From: RGIG250 sp964540025
GTDB taxonomy: Bacteria; Bacillota; Negativicutes; Selenomonadales; Selenomonadaceae
NCBI GenBank assembly: GCA_964540025.1
Contig: CAZIKQ010000008.1
Span: 1 to 55,911, forward strand
DNA length: 55,911 nt
Reading direction: 5' to 3'
The notes below the pieces were generated by a model. It was given only the letters and a program-made list of their open reading frames with translations. It had not been told where the DNA came from and made no database searches. A program made the translations under genes and the position numbers. Of this stretch, positions 33,701 through 40,043 are shown in pieces; position 1 is the stretch's first letter, and each line of letters starts with the position of its first letter.

Positions 33701-35063
33701 CCTGGCAGACGACGGCTGGCCGGTCAGGGAATTTTTCGGCCTGGCGTCTGAAAAGGGTAACTATGTCCGTTACCTCGTAGTCCTTGCCGGTGTCGTTAAA
33801 GCTCTCCAGCGCTTTTAGCTGTTCGCCGTCGGTCAGGTCAACGTCGTCGATAAGGTCTTTAGCGGTAAACTCCATCGCCGCTTTTTCAAAGGAGCGCAGA
33901 AAGTTTTCTACTGAAGTCTCCTCATATAGATCCCCCCGGTATTCAAACTTCAGGGAAAATTTGCCTCCCGTCCTTAAAAGCTCGGCAGAAACCATAGCCT
34001 TCGGGTCGGGAGCGTTCAATTCCTCCACGGCAATCTTTTCCCCGCCGAAGACGACGTTTTCCAGGAGATCTCCCTGATAGGCGAAGATGGTGGCGGGTTT
34101 TATCTGTAATTCGGAGCACAGGTCGGCGTAGGAATATAAGTCGTGTTTCCGGCTGTTTTCCAGCTGTTTGTCTAACCCACGCAAAAATTCGGCAACGCTC
34201 CCGCCTTTCCGTAAATCGCAGTAGACGGGCAGCGTTTTCACGAACATACCGCAGGTATGGGCGAGGTTTTCGCTGCGGCCGTGGTAAACGGTGGCGAACA
34301 GGCTCTCCTCCGCTCCGGCAAATTTCGCAAGCACAAAGCCGTAAACGCCGCAGAAAAACGCGCTGGTCTTAATGTTGAGCTTTCGGCAGAAAGCCTTTAT
34401 ACCGGCGGCGCTAAAAGAGGAAAATTCATGGTAAAGCGTTCTGGCGGCGGCCTGACCGTCGTTTTTATCGTTTATCATGACGGAATCCAGCTCGCAGCCG
34501 CCGAAGACCGAGTTATAATATTCTTCCGCCTGTGTTAATTCCGCCGTCTTCAGCCGGGCGGCTTCTTCCCGGGAAACGTCGCAGCCCGTGAAGCTCTCTG
34601 ATTCGAGGGGGAGACCGCGGTAGGATTTATCCACGTCCTCCATGAATATTTCGACCGACGCGCCGTCGAAAATGATGTGATGGATTTCCCAAAAAACCGT
34701 TACGCTGGACTCGAGCTGGAAGATGCGGCACCGGTAAAGGCGGTCCTCCAACAGATTAAACGGCCTTACAAGACTTTTTTTATCAAAGGCCGCTTCTCTC
34801 GCCGTTTCGATTTGGACCTGGGGCGGCTCGTCAGAGATGACCTTATAGACCGTGCCATCGTCCCCCGCAGTCAAATGCAGCTTTAGATAGGGATGGGCAT
34901 CAATCGCCGCTTCCAGGGCTTTTTGCAGCTTTTTGACGTCGGTATTTTTGTTCAGCTTAAAAAATAGATCGATGTTGTACGCTGTGCTGTCAGGCTCATT
35001 CATACAGTCGAAATAAATGCCGTATTCCGTCTTTGAAAGGGGGGTCTTGATTTGTCGGTTCAT
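27795..35063 (-). CDS. Dimodular nonribosomal peptide synthetase, C-A-T-C-A-T-R
   Basis: 2422 residues, GGAGGCG ahead of the ATG. Order: C1 (HHIIFDG near 128), A1 (LYTSGTTGIPKG near 577), T1 (GVTSIGA, serine near 957), C2 (HHIICDG near 1129), A2 (IYTSGSTGTPKG near 1583), T2 (GGTSLSA near 1971), and a thioester reductase (LLTGATGFLG near 2056; NKYLHTK, the YxxxK pair, near 2213). All catalytic motifs are intact. The leading C domain has no upstream module, so it may add an acyl cap. The reductase should release the dipeptide as an aldehyde or alcohol. This layout is known from gut Clostridia that make dipeptide aldehydes and pyrazinones. By-eye pocket residues (A1 D-A-M-M-L-G-L-V-C; A2 D-F-M-S-D-G-G-I-S) give no safe substrate call. 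Confidence 0.95.
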   Translation of the reverse strand: MNRQIKTPLSKTEYGIYFDCMNEPDSTAYNIDLFFKLNKNTDVKKLQKALEAAIDAHPYLKLHLTAGDDGTVYKVISDEPPQVQIETAREAAFDKKSLVRPFNLLEDRLYRCRIFQLESSVTVFWEIHHIIFDGASVEIFMEDVDKSYRGLPLESESFTGCDVSREEAARLKTAELTQAEEYYNSVFGGCELDSVMINDKNDGQAAARTLYHEFSSFSAAGIKAFCRKLNIKTSAFFCGVYGFVLAKFAGAEESLFATVYHGRSENLAHTCGMFVKTLPVYCDLRKGGSVAEFLRGLDKQLENSRKHDLYSYADLCSELQIKPATIFAYQGDLLENVVFGGEKIAVEELNAPDPKAMVSAELLRTGGKFSLKFEYRGDLYEETSVENFLRSFEKAAMEFTAKDLIDDVDLTDGEQLKALESFNDTGKDYEVTDIVTLFRRQAEKFPDRPAVVCQDKSYTYKELDELSEKVGAYLKKSGIGKEDVVSVLIPRCEYMPIASLGVLKSGAAYQPLDPSYPTERLEFMMSDAKAKLLIADKALLHRVPDYQGETLFIDDIPSLPKSEKNGLVPSPDDLFIMLYTSGTTGIPKGCMLEHRNIVAFCQWYKNRFGLTPESKVAAYASYGFDANMMDMYPALTTGACVCIVDESIRLDLPAIEKYFNENGVTHCFMTTQVGRQFASEVSRCSLKALLVGGERLVPLAPPEGYQLVNLYGPTECTVCVTSFDVDKLYERVPIGAALDNTKLYIVDKNGRRLPPCVPGELWIAGRGVARGYLNRPEQNAKTFIKNPFSNEPDYGKIYRTGDIARYLPSGAIDFIGRNDGQVKIRGFRIELSEVERAIRQFPAIDDATVAAFDEPGGGKFIAAYVVSRQTINIDELNQFILAAKPPYMVPAVTMQIEKIPLNQNQKVNKRALPKPQRKADDIAPPQNQLQQRIFDRVSEVVGSKDFGIATDIFYAGVTSIGAIKLNALLSKEFDAIIKISDLKENNTVLKLEKFFANAQKSEGYDLLADYPITQTQSGIFVECAANPNSTIYNIPYLFKLSDKVDANRLKTAVESAIDAHPYVKTRLFLNDDGDIRAARHDDESPRVETITGKLPELAALTRPYEILNGSLYRAEIYKTPGANYLFLDFHHIICDGTSEMIIVEDINRAYGGETLEKEIYTGFEAALDEERARQTDSYAGAKAYYDSVFSGCDADCLPVKDRNGAKPAVGRCEFICDTALDEIKAYCDKNKLTLAAFFNGAFGLTLARFIYRDEVVYTTIYNGRSDPRLSRSVTMLVKTLPVYCDTNGDKKIADFLTGMKDGLMQSMSKDIYSFAEISRAYDIKADIIFAYQGADFAFDAIGGEKAGVKALSLDAAKAPLSIDVVIRDGKPVILCEYRADMYSESIILNMAQSLSVIAGEFLQKTYLKEVSALSAKAEKEMEDFNATDYPVNFLPVHKLFEAQAVKHETDAAFIAAGKKLTYGKLNRAANKLARFLLNNGLKPEEAVGMILPRTTDVPIAEYGIMKAGGAFLPMLPDYPDDRIDYCLRDSGSRFVITTEKIKSEKAGLFTDKPYTVLAIEEALLNEDSTNPDLNVTADSLAYIIYTSGSTGTPKGVMIEHRNLCNFVDANPLNHETVNFISRGKTALAVASISFDFSLMEIHIPLCNGLAVCMASEEEIHNPLALFQLIEQNGVDVVSGTPSFIASFLDLPQAKKALKNIKTYDLGAESFPPSLYEKLRLVSPEAVIVNGYGPTETTISCISKVMTGGKAVTIGRPAANVRAYIRDKSGHILPAGARGELVICGDGVGRGYVNLPEKTAASFIRLKGRKAYRSGDLARYNHEGEIEFFGRLDNQVKLRGFRIELDEIEAVMSEYPNIKRSVVVVRENPAAGQFLCGYFTASQPIDKARLTEHMKRSLTYYMIPSVLVQLDTLPLTSNGKINKKALPEPEFTTEKRKFAEPETELQKKLCAMFAKAIGAEKVGIDENFFEIGGTSLSASKVAMQAMTANLPIVYSDIFDNPTVEALERRILSQESKGPEVKAAAVEVKLEGVAKALAHNAADFVEEITYTGIGNVLLTGATGFLGIHVLKELLKDESSSVYCLVRRGEAESVAQRLKNMLAYYFDDPMDELFDGRRIVPVEGDITDEELVSTLGEYDFKTVINCAACVKHFTNDDTLERINVKGVENLIALCAREKRRFVQVSTVSVAGVNIDRKFPREKVLHENELFFGQDLSNKYLHTKFRAEKATLEAIAKSELDGKIIRVGNLMSRHSDGEFQINSVTNGFMRNLRAYAAIGKFPVSQMDEIVEFSPIDCTAAAVARLAGTNPEFTVYHACNGHKVEMGDVIAALNDCGITIRVVKDEEFSASLKEALKDDSKNMLVSGLIAYLSSGGEESAEYIGYDGSFTTKALYRLGFKWPITNEIYLQNAFEALNTLGYFYGRFE

Positions 35064-35102
35064 TTTGGTCGCCTCCGTATAAATTTTCAGATTGCCGGTT
35101 AT

Positions 35103-37061
35103 TCATTGGCGAATGCCCGCCATGAGGAGCGTTATGTCATCCGACTGCTCCGCGCCTTTGGCGAAGCTTTCAATACTGTTCAGGATAGCAGCGATCTTCG
35201 CGCTGCCATTTGGCATATTGTTTAAGGACTCATAAAGTGATTTCAGGCGTTCGTCTCCGAAAAAAGCGCCTTCAACGTTTTCCGCCTCGGTGGCCCCATC
35301 TGTGTACAAGAGAATTTGAAAAGTGCCGTCTATGTCTACGCTGTTGAGATGGTACGCCATATTGGGAAAGATCCCCAAAGCGAGATCGGGCTCTGAGCGG
35401 AGCCAGGCAATAGAATTTCCCTTTCGGATCAGCGGGGGATTGTGTCCCGCATTCACAAATTCCAACCGGCGCTTCCTTCGGTCTACAACTCCCGCAAACA
35501 TAGTGACGAACATATCCTCGTCGTTGACCTCCCAAAGCTCGTCGTTGATTTTGGCTATGGCCTTTTCCAGGGGGAGATCCCGGTTGACTTTTACCAGCAT
35601 ACAGGCCTCCGATGCGAATATGGCGGCGGGTATACCCTTCGATGAAACGTCCGCAATGCATATCAGGAGCCGGTCGTTATCGAGCTTAACGTAATAGTAA
35701 AAGTCGCCGCCTACAGCCCTGGCCGGTCTGATGAAGGAGGCCAGAGAAAAATTTTCATCGTCAAGGGGCTTGGGCAGCGCCCCCAGCTGAATTCTGGCTG
35801 CCGTTTCCAGGGCGGCTTTCTCCCTTTCCTCCCGCTTGGCGTGAGTTTCGATAGCGCTGACGTAAGAAATTATATCCGCCGACATCTTTTGGTACGAGCG
35901 GGCCAACGCGGCTATTTCGCCGCTCAGGGCGCTATAATTGGGTATCTCCGCTCGCAGACCGCTTTCTACGAATTTGTTGGAAAGTTCTGCCAGCTTCACG
36001 ATAGGCGAGGATATTTTTTTCTCGATCCAACTCAAAACGATGACCAACACGAAGATGGACACCAAACCTAAAATACCGGCCATCCGCAAAGCGGCGGGGA
36101 CAATTGTGGCTGCGTATTGAGCGCCATCGTAAAGCGCCGCCAATTTATTCAGCAGGATGAAGAGCAGGTAGAGGGTATTGGCGGAGATGACGATAAAAAA
36201 AGCCGTCACAATCCGCATCTGTAAGCCGTCGGAGTAATGGAGCTTCAAGGGTTCCCCGTTGCTTATCCCATCGATTCTTTGGGAGCTGCCTCGCCTTAGG
36301 GGCAGAGCCGCAAGGATCAGCACGCTGGCCGTTATGACCAGGTCGGTGACAAACGCGGTGAAAAACACAGAGTGATCCACACCGCCTCCCCGGTCGCCTA
36401 AAGCGCACCTGAAGACGATGGAGCTTATGATGACGGCGCATAGCGCGTAATCTATCAGATAAGCTTTATGACGGTATTCGCTGGCGTAAAGCTTTTGCGG
36501 CAGGCAAAAACTTACCGGCGAGAGTCTCGCTGCCAGAAGAAAAAACGTCGTTCCCATGAACAGCGCGAAATAAAGATTGCAGAGGAAAACAGGCCGGTAA
36601 AAGGCGACGAAATCAAAAACCCCGAGGAGTTCGCAGCTGGCGGCCAAAAAGCCCATGGAAGACGCCGTGGCAAATGACGCAATGAAGAGGTACTTAACGA
36701 GGGTCTTAGTGGACGAGATGAATTGCGCCTTATGGTGATCCAGGGGCAGGATGGTATGCCAAAGCCGGTAGGGGAGCCACGCAAAGAGAAAATTTGCCAG
36801 CATACCGAGGGAAGATTCAAAGTTGAGGGTGCCGAAAAAATCCGCAATCAGATTGCCCACGGCGCAGCCGAGGGCCCCCCAGGGTCCGAAAAACAGCCCC
36901 GCTGTCACAGGGTAAAAAGCTGAGATTCTGAAGTCGGCGTAGGTGGGGAGAAATTGCCAGTATTTGAACGGCATATTCGCCAGGGCGAATATCGCCGTGC
37001 TGACGAGAAAGCCAAACAGGGGAGAGGCGGGCTTTGACGAATTTGACGAATCAGGTTTCAT
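35103..37061 (-). CDS. Membrane-bound PP2C phosphatase (SpoIIE/RsbU-type) with HAMP-like linker
   Basis: 652 residues; ATG 37061 follows a GGAG three bases past the kinase stop. The first ~350 residues hold about nine to ten membrane helices. The first group (AGLFFGPWGALGCAVGNLIADF) resembles the substrate-binding components of vitamin transporters, so it may sense a small molecule. A HAMP-like stretch (ISSPIVKLAELSNKFVESG, about 360-380) and a coiled coil lead to the phosphatase at about 430-650: ARAVGGDFYYY, ADVSSKGIPAAIF, FVNAGHNPPLI, LYTDGATEAEN and QSDDITLL, all metal-binding aspartates present. It should dephosphorylate the STAS protein of the same operon. Ligand unknown. Confidence 0.92.
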   Translation of the reverse strand: MKPDSSNSSKPASPLFGFLVSTAIFALANMPFKYWQFLPTYADFRISAFYPVTAGLFFGPWGALGCAVGNLIADFFGTLNFESSLGMLANFLFAWLPYRLWHTILPLDHHKAQFISSTKTLVKYLFIASFATASSMGFLAASCELLGVFDFVAFYRPVFLCNLYFALFMGTTFFLLAARLSPVSFCLPQKLYASEYRHKAYLIDYALCAVIISSIVFRCALGDRGGGVDHSVFFTAFVTDLVITASVLILAALPLRRGSSQRIDGISNGEPLKLHYSDGLQMRIVTAFFIVISANTLYLLFILLNKLAALYDGAQYAATIVPAALRMAGILGLVSIFVLVIVLSWIEKKISSPIVKLAELSNKFVESGLRAEIPNYSALSGEIAALARSYQKMSADIISYVSAIETHAKREEREKAALETAARIQLGALPKPLDDENFSLASFIRPARAVGGDFYYYVKLDNDRLLICIADVSSKGIPAAIFASEACMLVKVNRDLPLEKAIAKINDELWEVNDEDMFVTMFAGVVDRRKRRLEFVNAGHNPPLIRKGNSIAWLRSEPDLALGIFPNMAYHLNSVDIDGTFQILLYTDGATEAENVEGAFFGDERLKSLYESLNNMPNGSAKIAAILNSIESFAKGAEQSDDITLLMAGIRQ

Positions 37062-37064
37062 TTT

Positions 37065-37472
37065 TTACTCCACGGCCCACTCAAAAGAAAATACATTGCA
37101 TCCGTCTACCCGGGCATAGGTTAAATTCTGCATGGTATTCTTGACGAGATAAATTCCCAGCCCGCCGGGGGACAGCTCGTCAAGGGAGCTTTGCGCCCTC
37201 GACGAGCTGTCAAACGCTACGGGGTCGAAGGGACGGCCCGCGTCCCTGAAGGTTGCCCTTAGCGTTCCACTGTCCAGACGGACAAGCTCCAGCTCCGCAC
37301 TGCCGCCTTCGGCGTCGAAGGCATAGCTTGCGATGTTGGTAAATATTTCTTCCAGGGCAACGAAAAATAAATTGTTGTCGTGCTGGGTATGAAACTCTAT
37401 GCGCAAAAAATCCCGGGCAAAAGCCATTAGTTTGTCTAAATTTTTTTTCTCGGTCGGGATCGTTATTTTCAC
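37065..37472 (-). CDS. RsbW-like serine kinase / HATPase
   Basis: 135 residues from a GTG at 37472, with GAGGGAT upstream. It is a stand-alone GHKL ATPase of the anti-sigma-factor type: N-box FVALEEIFTNIASYAFD, G1 FRDAGRPFDPVAF, G2 GGLGIYLVKNTMQNLTYAR. Such kinases phosphorylate a serine in a STAS protein and release or hold a client. It is the first gene of the operon, and the phosphatase start lies three bases past its stop, giving tight coupling. A second copy of the same domain type is fused to the exporter. With no sigma factor in the operon, its client could be elsewhere in the genome or could be the exporter itself. Confidence 0.9.
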   Translation of the reverse strand: MKITIPTEKKNLDKLMAFARDFLRIEFHTQHDNNLFFVALEEIFTNIASYAFDAEGGSAELELVRLDSGTLRATFRDAGRPFDPVAFDSSSRAQSSLDELSPGGLGIYLVKNTMQNLTYARVDGCNVFSFEWAVE

Positions 37473-37513
37473 GATAATCCCTCACATGAATAAATTTTCG
37501 CTTTTATTGAATG

Positions 37514-37541
37514 ATTATACCATGCCCATGGGATTTGTAAA
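37514..37541 (-). promoter_or_regulatory. Promoter of the partner-switch/synthetase operon
   Basis: Read on the minus strand: TTTACA (37541-37536), 16-base spacer, TATAAT (37519-37514). The start site would be near 37507, about 35 bases before the kinase GTG. It is the only convincing promoter ahead of the five tightly spaced genes. Confidence 0.75.
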
Positions 37542-37758
37542 TTAAAAACGTCACGGAGCGCGGGAAATTCAATCCTCAAAAATATCAGAAATACAACAGG
37601 GAGTAGAACAAGGGTCAACGATCAGAAGTCATAGCCTGACAGTATCCTTTTCTGGTTTTGGAAAGTCGTTTCTCGATCGAAGGAACTATGGGCCGATGGC
37701 AGGACGGTACGGCAGGGTAAACCTGAGAGTTGGGGAAGACTGATGAAGTCATAAAAAA
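37542..37758. other. Non-coding stretch upstream of the synthetase operon
   Basis: About 215 bases with no plausible reading frame. It holds the region where regulators of the minus-strand promoter might bind, but I see no clear operator. The neighbouring terminator follows. Confidence 0.4.
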
Positions 37759-37784
37759 ACAGCGGCGGATTTTTCCGCCGCTGT
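37752..37784 (-). terminator. Intrinsic terminator of the DUF6033-like gene
   Basis: ACAGCGGCGGA (37759-37769) and TCCGCCGCTGT (37774-37784) form an 11-pair stem. Read on the minus strand it ends in seven T. Confidence 0.92.
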
Positions 37785-37835
37785 CTATGAGTGTATTTGG
37801 GAGTATATTCAGCTATCCTTTGCTATTGAACAGTG

Positions 37836-38453
37836 TCAGTTTATCTTCCTGGCTCTGAGGAGCGCGTTCTTTCCCGCCGCCGAAATCTCCAGCTTCACGG
37901 CTGCTCTGTTAGCGGCTGTCGAAACATCCAGATCCTGTTTTATGGCGGCTTTTTTACCGAGGGTGTTTTTCTTTGCCGCTTGTTTTGGTCTGAGGGACTC
38001 CAAAATTTTACTTTCCCAGCTGCTCTTTTGCTTCTTGTCCAGCTTCAGGAGACTGCGGGAAGGTTCGCCGCCGCTCTTTGATATGCTCCAGGCGCCGAGG
38101 CCGCCGTCGCTGTTTATCATCCAGCCGAAGGAAACGAGCCCTTTGCGCTTGGACAGCGAACCCGTGAGGGAGGCGCAGTCGTAGATAAGCGCTTCATACT
38201 CCAGCTTTTTTTCGGGGTCGGTGGCTATCTGCCGCAAAATATTCGGGGCGATGGACATATTATTGACGCCGCTGCCACCGAATGGCTTTGTCCCCATCGA
38301 AAATTTCATGTCGGGAAATTTTTCCGTCAAGTCCTTCAGGACCCCGCCGGAATCAGTTTGTCCTTTTCCATCCTCTGCTTCGCTCATGGCATTGGCCTTT
38401 GCGTAGGCGTAAGCCGCCTCGGAAACGTAACTGTTTCCCACCTTTACCGCCAT
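37836..38453 (-). CDS. DUF6033-like protein of unknown function
   Basis: 205 residues, AAAGGAG ahead of ATG 38453 on the minus strand. There is no signal peptide or membrane helix. The region PDMKFSMGTKPFGGSGVNNM, APNILRQIATDPEKKLEYEA and LVSFGWMINSDGGLGAW recalls the DUF6033 family, which is widespread in Clostridia and of unknown role. The C-terminal third is basic and alanine/lysine-rich (about 145-205). It is a single-gene unit with its own terminator, divergent from azlC. The family name is from memory of the motif pattern, hence the moderate confidence. Confidence 0.65.
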   Translation of the reverse strand: MAVKVGNSYVSEAAYAYAKANAMSEAEDGKGQTDSGGVLKDLTEKFPDMKFSMGTKPFGGSGVNNMSIAPNILRQIATDPEKKLEYEALIYDCASLTGSLSKRKGLVSFGWMINSDGGLGAWSISKSGGEPSRSLLKLDKKQKSSWESKILESLRPKQAAKKNTLGKKAAIKQDLDVSTAANRAAVKLEISAAGKNALLRARKIN

Positions 38454-38705
38454 TATAAATACAACTCCTTTCTTGGTCGAAATACTCCCTAAAACACTCC
38501 TTGCTCAGTCTATCGTGGATTTACGCTGAAACTTTAGCGGGGCGGTAAGGCTCCGGAGCCGGAGCGAAGGGCGGAATAAACGCCGGGAATGGTTCCCTTT
38601 ATTTTCATCTGGCGGGTGATGGGCGAGGAGTCAGAGAGCGGCGGAGAATTTTTGCCTATGGGTGAGAAGAAGAATTTGGCTGACGGGGATATTTTTTGAA
38701 TATCC
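38454..38705. other. Divergent intergenic region between the DUF6033-like gene and azlC
   Basis: It holds a perfect palindrome GGCTCCGGAGCC (38549-38560) and a hairpin GGATATT...ATATCC (near 38684-38704). A frame on the minus strand covers much of it but has no family resemblance and odd codon use. Confidence 0.4.
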
Positions 38706-38734
38706 TTGAAAAAGGAACGGAAATTTTGTATCAT
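38706..38734 (+). promoter_or_regulatory. Candidate promoter of azlCD
   Basis: TTGAAA (38706-38711), 17-base spacer, TATCAT (38729-38734); the transcript would start about 30 bases before ATG 38769. Confidence 0.5.
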
Positions 38735-38768
38735 TATCCGATAATCACAAGTTGGAGTGTTCTTTTTC

Positions 38769-39485
38769 ATGTTTGGGATACAGGCAAAAATCGATAAGAA
38801 GGTACTTGTGGCGGCTTTGCCTATCGTGATGGGGTATCTCCCGCTGGGAATGGCCTGCGGCATCTTAGCCGGCTCGGTGGGGCTGTCGGCCTTTGATATT
38901 TTTCTGATGTCGGTATTTGTTTTTGCCGGCAGCGGACAGTTTATCGCTCTCGCCATGATGGGCAGCGGGGCGGCGGCCATGTCGTCCATCATATTGACGA
39001 CGTTTATCGTCAATCTCCGTCACCTTCTGTACAGCAGTACCCTTGTGCGGTACATAGGCAGCGGCTCCCGGGGATACCAAATGGCCTTTGCCCAGGAGAT
39101 TGTAGACGAGACCTTTGCCGTAAACGAAAATCGTTTCTCCGATAAGAGGGAAACCTGGACGATGCCCCAGGCGCTTGGTTTGGCCTGGACGGCTCACGGG
39201 GCCTGGATTTTCTCTACGGTGCTGGGTCAAATCGTCGGTAGCATGGTGGAAATTGATATCAATCTTGTGGGTTATACCCTTACGGCAATGTTTATCGGAT
39301 TGTGGTCCTTCCATTTCAAAAACCACCGCCTGATAATCGTGGGAGTTTTGGCCGGGGTTCTGGCCCTTTGGTTGTCTACGTTCCTTGACTATAAGCTCCA
39401 CATCGTTGTGGCCACGGTGGTGGCGGCTACGGTGGGGATGTTCTGGGAAAACCGGGTTGAGGAAAGGGGGAACGGGCCGGAATGA
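38769..39485 (+). CDS. azlC: AzlC-type branched-chain amino acid exporter subunit
   Basis: 238 residues from ATG 38769, with TTGGAG upstream; GTG 38757 is an alternative. The protein has about six to seven membrane helices. PIVMGYLPLGMACGILA, FVFAGSGQFIALAMMG and IVNLRHLLYSST are standard AzlC motifs. AzlC forms an inner-membrane permease with the small AzlD subunit, exporting leucine, valine and related amino acids. It overlaps azlD by four bases (ATGA). Nothing links it directly to the synthetase operon on the other strand. Confidence 0.93.
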   Translation: MFGIQAKIDKKVLVAALPIVMGYLPLGMACGILAGSVGLSAFDIFLMSVFVFAGSGQFIALAMMGSGAAAMSSIILTTFIVNLRHLLYSSTLVRYIGSGSRGYQMAFAQEIVDETFAVNENRFSDKRETWTMPQALGLAWTAHGAWIFSTVLGQIVGSMVEIDINLVGYTLTAMFIGLWSFHFKNHRLIIVGVLAGVLALWLSTFLDYKLHIVVATVVAATVGMFWENRVEERGNGPE

Positions 39486-39817
39486 CCAGGATGACTCAGA
39501 CGGAGATCCTGCTGACGATTTTCGGAATGTTCGTGGTAAGTTATGTCCCTCGGGTACTGCCCCCTCTTTTCCTTTCTCGCCGGAGGATACCGAAGGTAGT
39601 GGAGCACTGGCTGAAGTTTGTGCCTACTTCGGTTTTCGGGGCGCTGGTGTTTTCCGAAATTTTCGCGCGGCCGGGGTATGCTTTTGATTTTTCTGCTGGA
39701 AATATAAGTTTGTGGGCGTCGCTGATCGTTACAATGGTAGCCTGCAAGACTCATTCCATTGGAGCTTCCATCGTGTCCGGGCTCGCCTCGTTTTGGCTGC
39801 TGGAGCAGTTTTTTTGA
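39482..39817 (+). CDS. azlD: AzlD-type small subunit of branched-chain amino acid exporter
   Basis: 111 residues, starting in the ATGA overlap with azlC. It has three to four membrane helices and the family motif YVPRVLPPLFLSRRRIP, followed by FVPTSVFGALVFSEIF. It is the partner of AzlC in the same permease. Length matches the family. Confidence 0.92.
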   Translation: MTRMTQTEILLTIFGMFVVSYVPRVLPPLFLSRRRIPKVVEHWLKFVPTSVFGALVFSEIFARPGYAFDFSAGNISLWASLIVTMVACKTHSIGASIVSGLASFWLLEQFF

Positions 39818-39828
39818 AAGGACTTTTT

Positions 39829-40020
39829 ATGTTAAAGGTTTTGAAGCTGGTAAAGCCTGCCGATTGGATCATCGGGGCCATGCTGCTTTGGCGGATGGCG
39901 CTGATTGATTTTGATAACATTTGGTATACGGATATGTTCTGCCTTACGGCTTTTTGTATCTGGTTTGGGCAGCTGTGCATAAGACTGTATTTACAGTGCC
40001 ACCCGGATGTGTGGAAGTAG
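39829..40020 (+). CDS. Small membrane protein, 63 residues
   Basis: ATG 39829 with GAAAGGAC ahead; it begins 11 bases after azlD and ends 23 bases before the metallo-beta-lactamase gene. Two hydrophobic stretches (DWIIGAMLLWRMALI and FCLTAFCIWFGQLCI) suggest two short membrane segments. I recognise no family. Position and ribosome site support it as a real gene of the azl transcription unit. Confidence 0.6.
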   Translation: MLKVLKLVKPADWIIGAMLLWRMALIDFDNIWYTDMFCLTAFCIWFGQLCIRLYLQCHPDVWK

Positions 40021-40043
40021 GAAAAAAGATTGAGGTGACCGTT

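Noticed and set aside
27768..34886. Several plus-strand frames opposite the synthetase
   Set aside because: All are shadows of intact C, A, T and R domain coding; none has a ribosome site.
38534..39013. Minus-strand frame overlapping azlC
   Set aside because: It lies opposite the azlC N-terminus and continues into a structured intergenic region; no motif or ribosome site.
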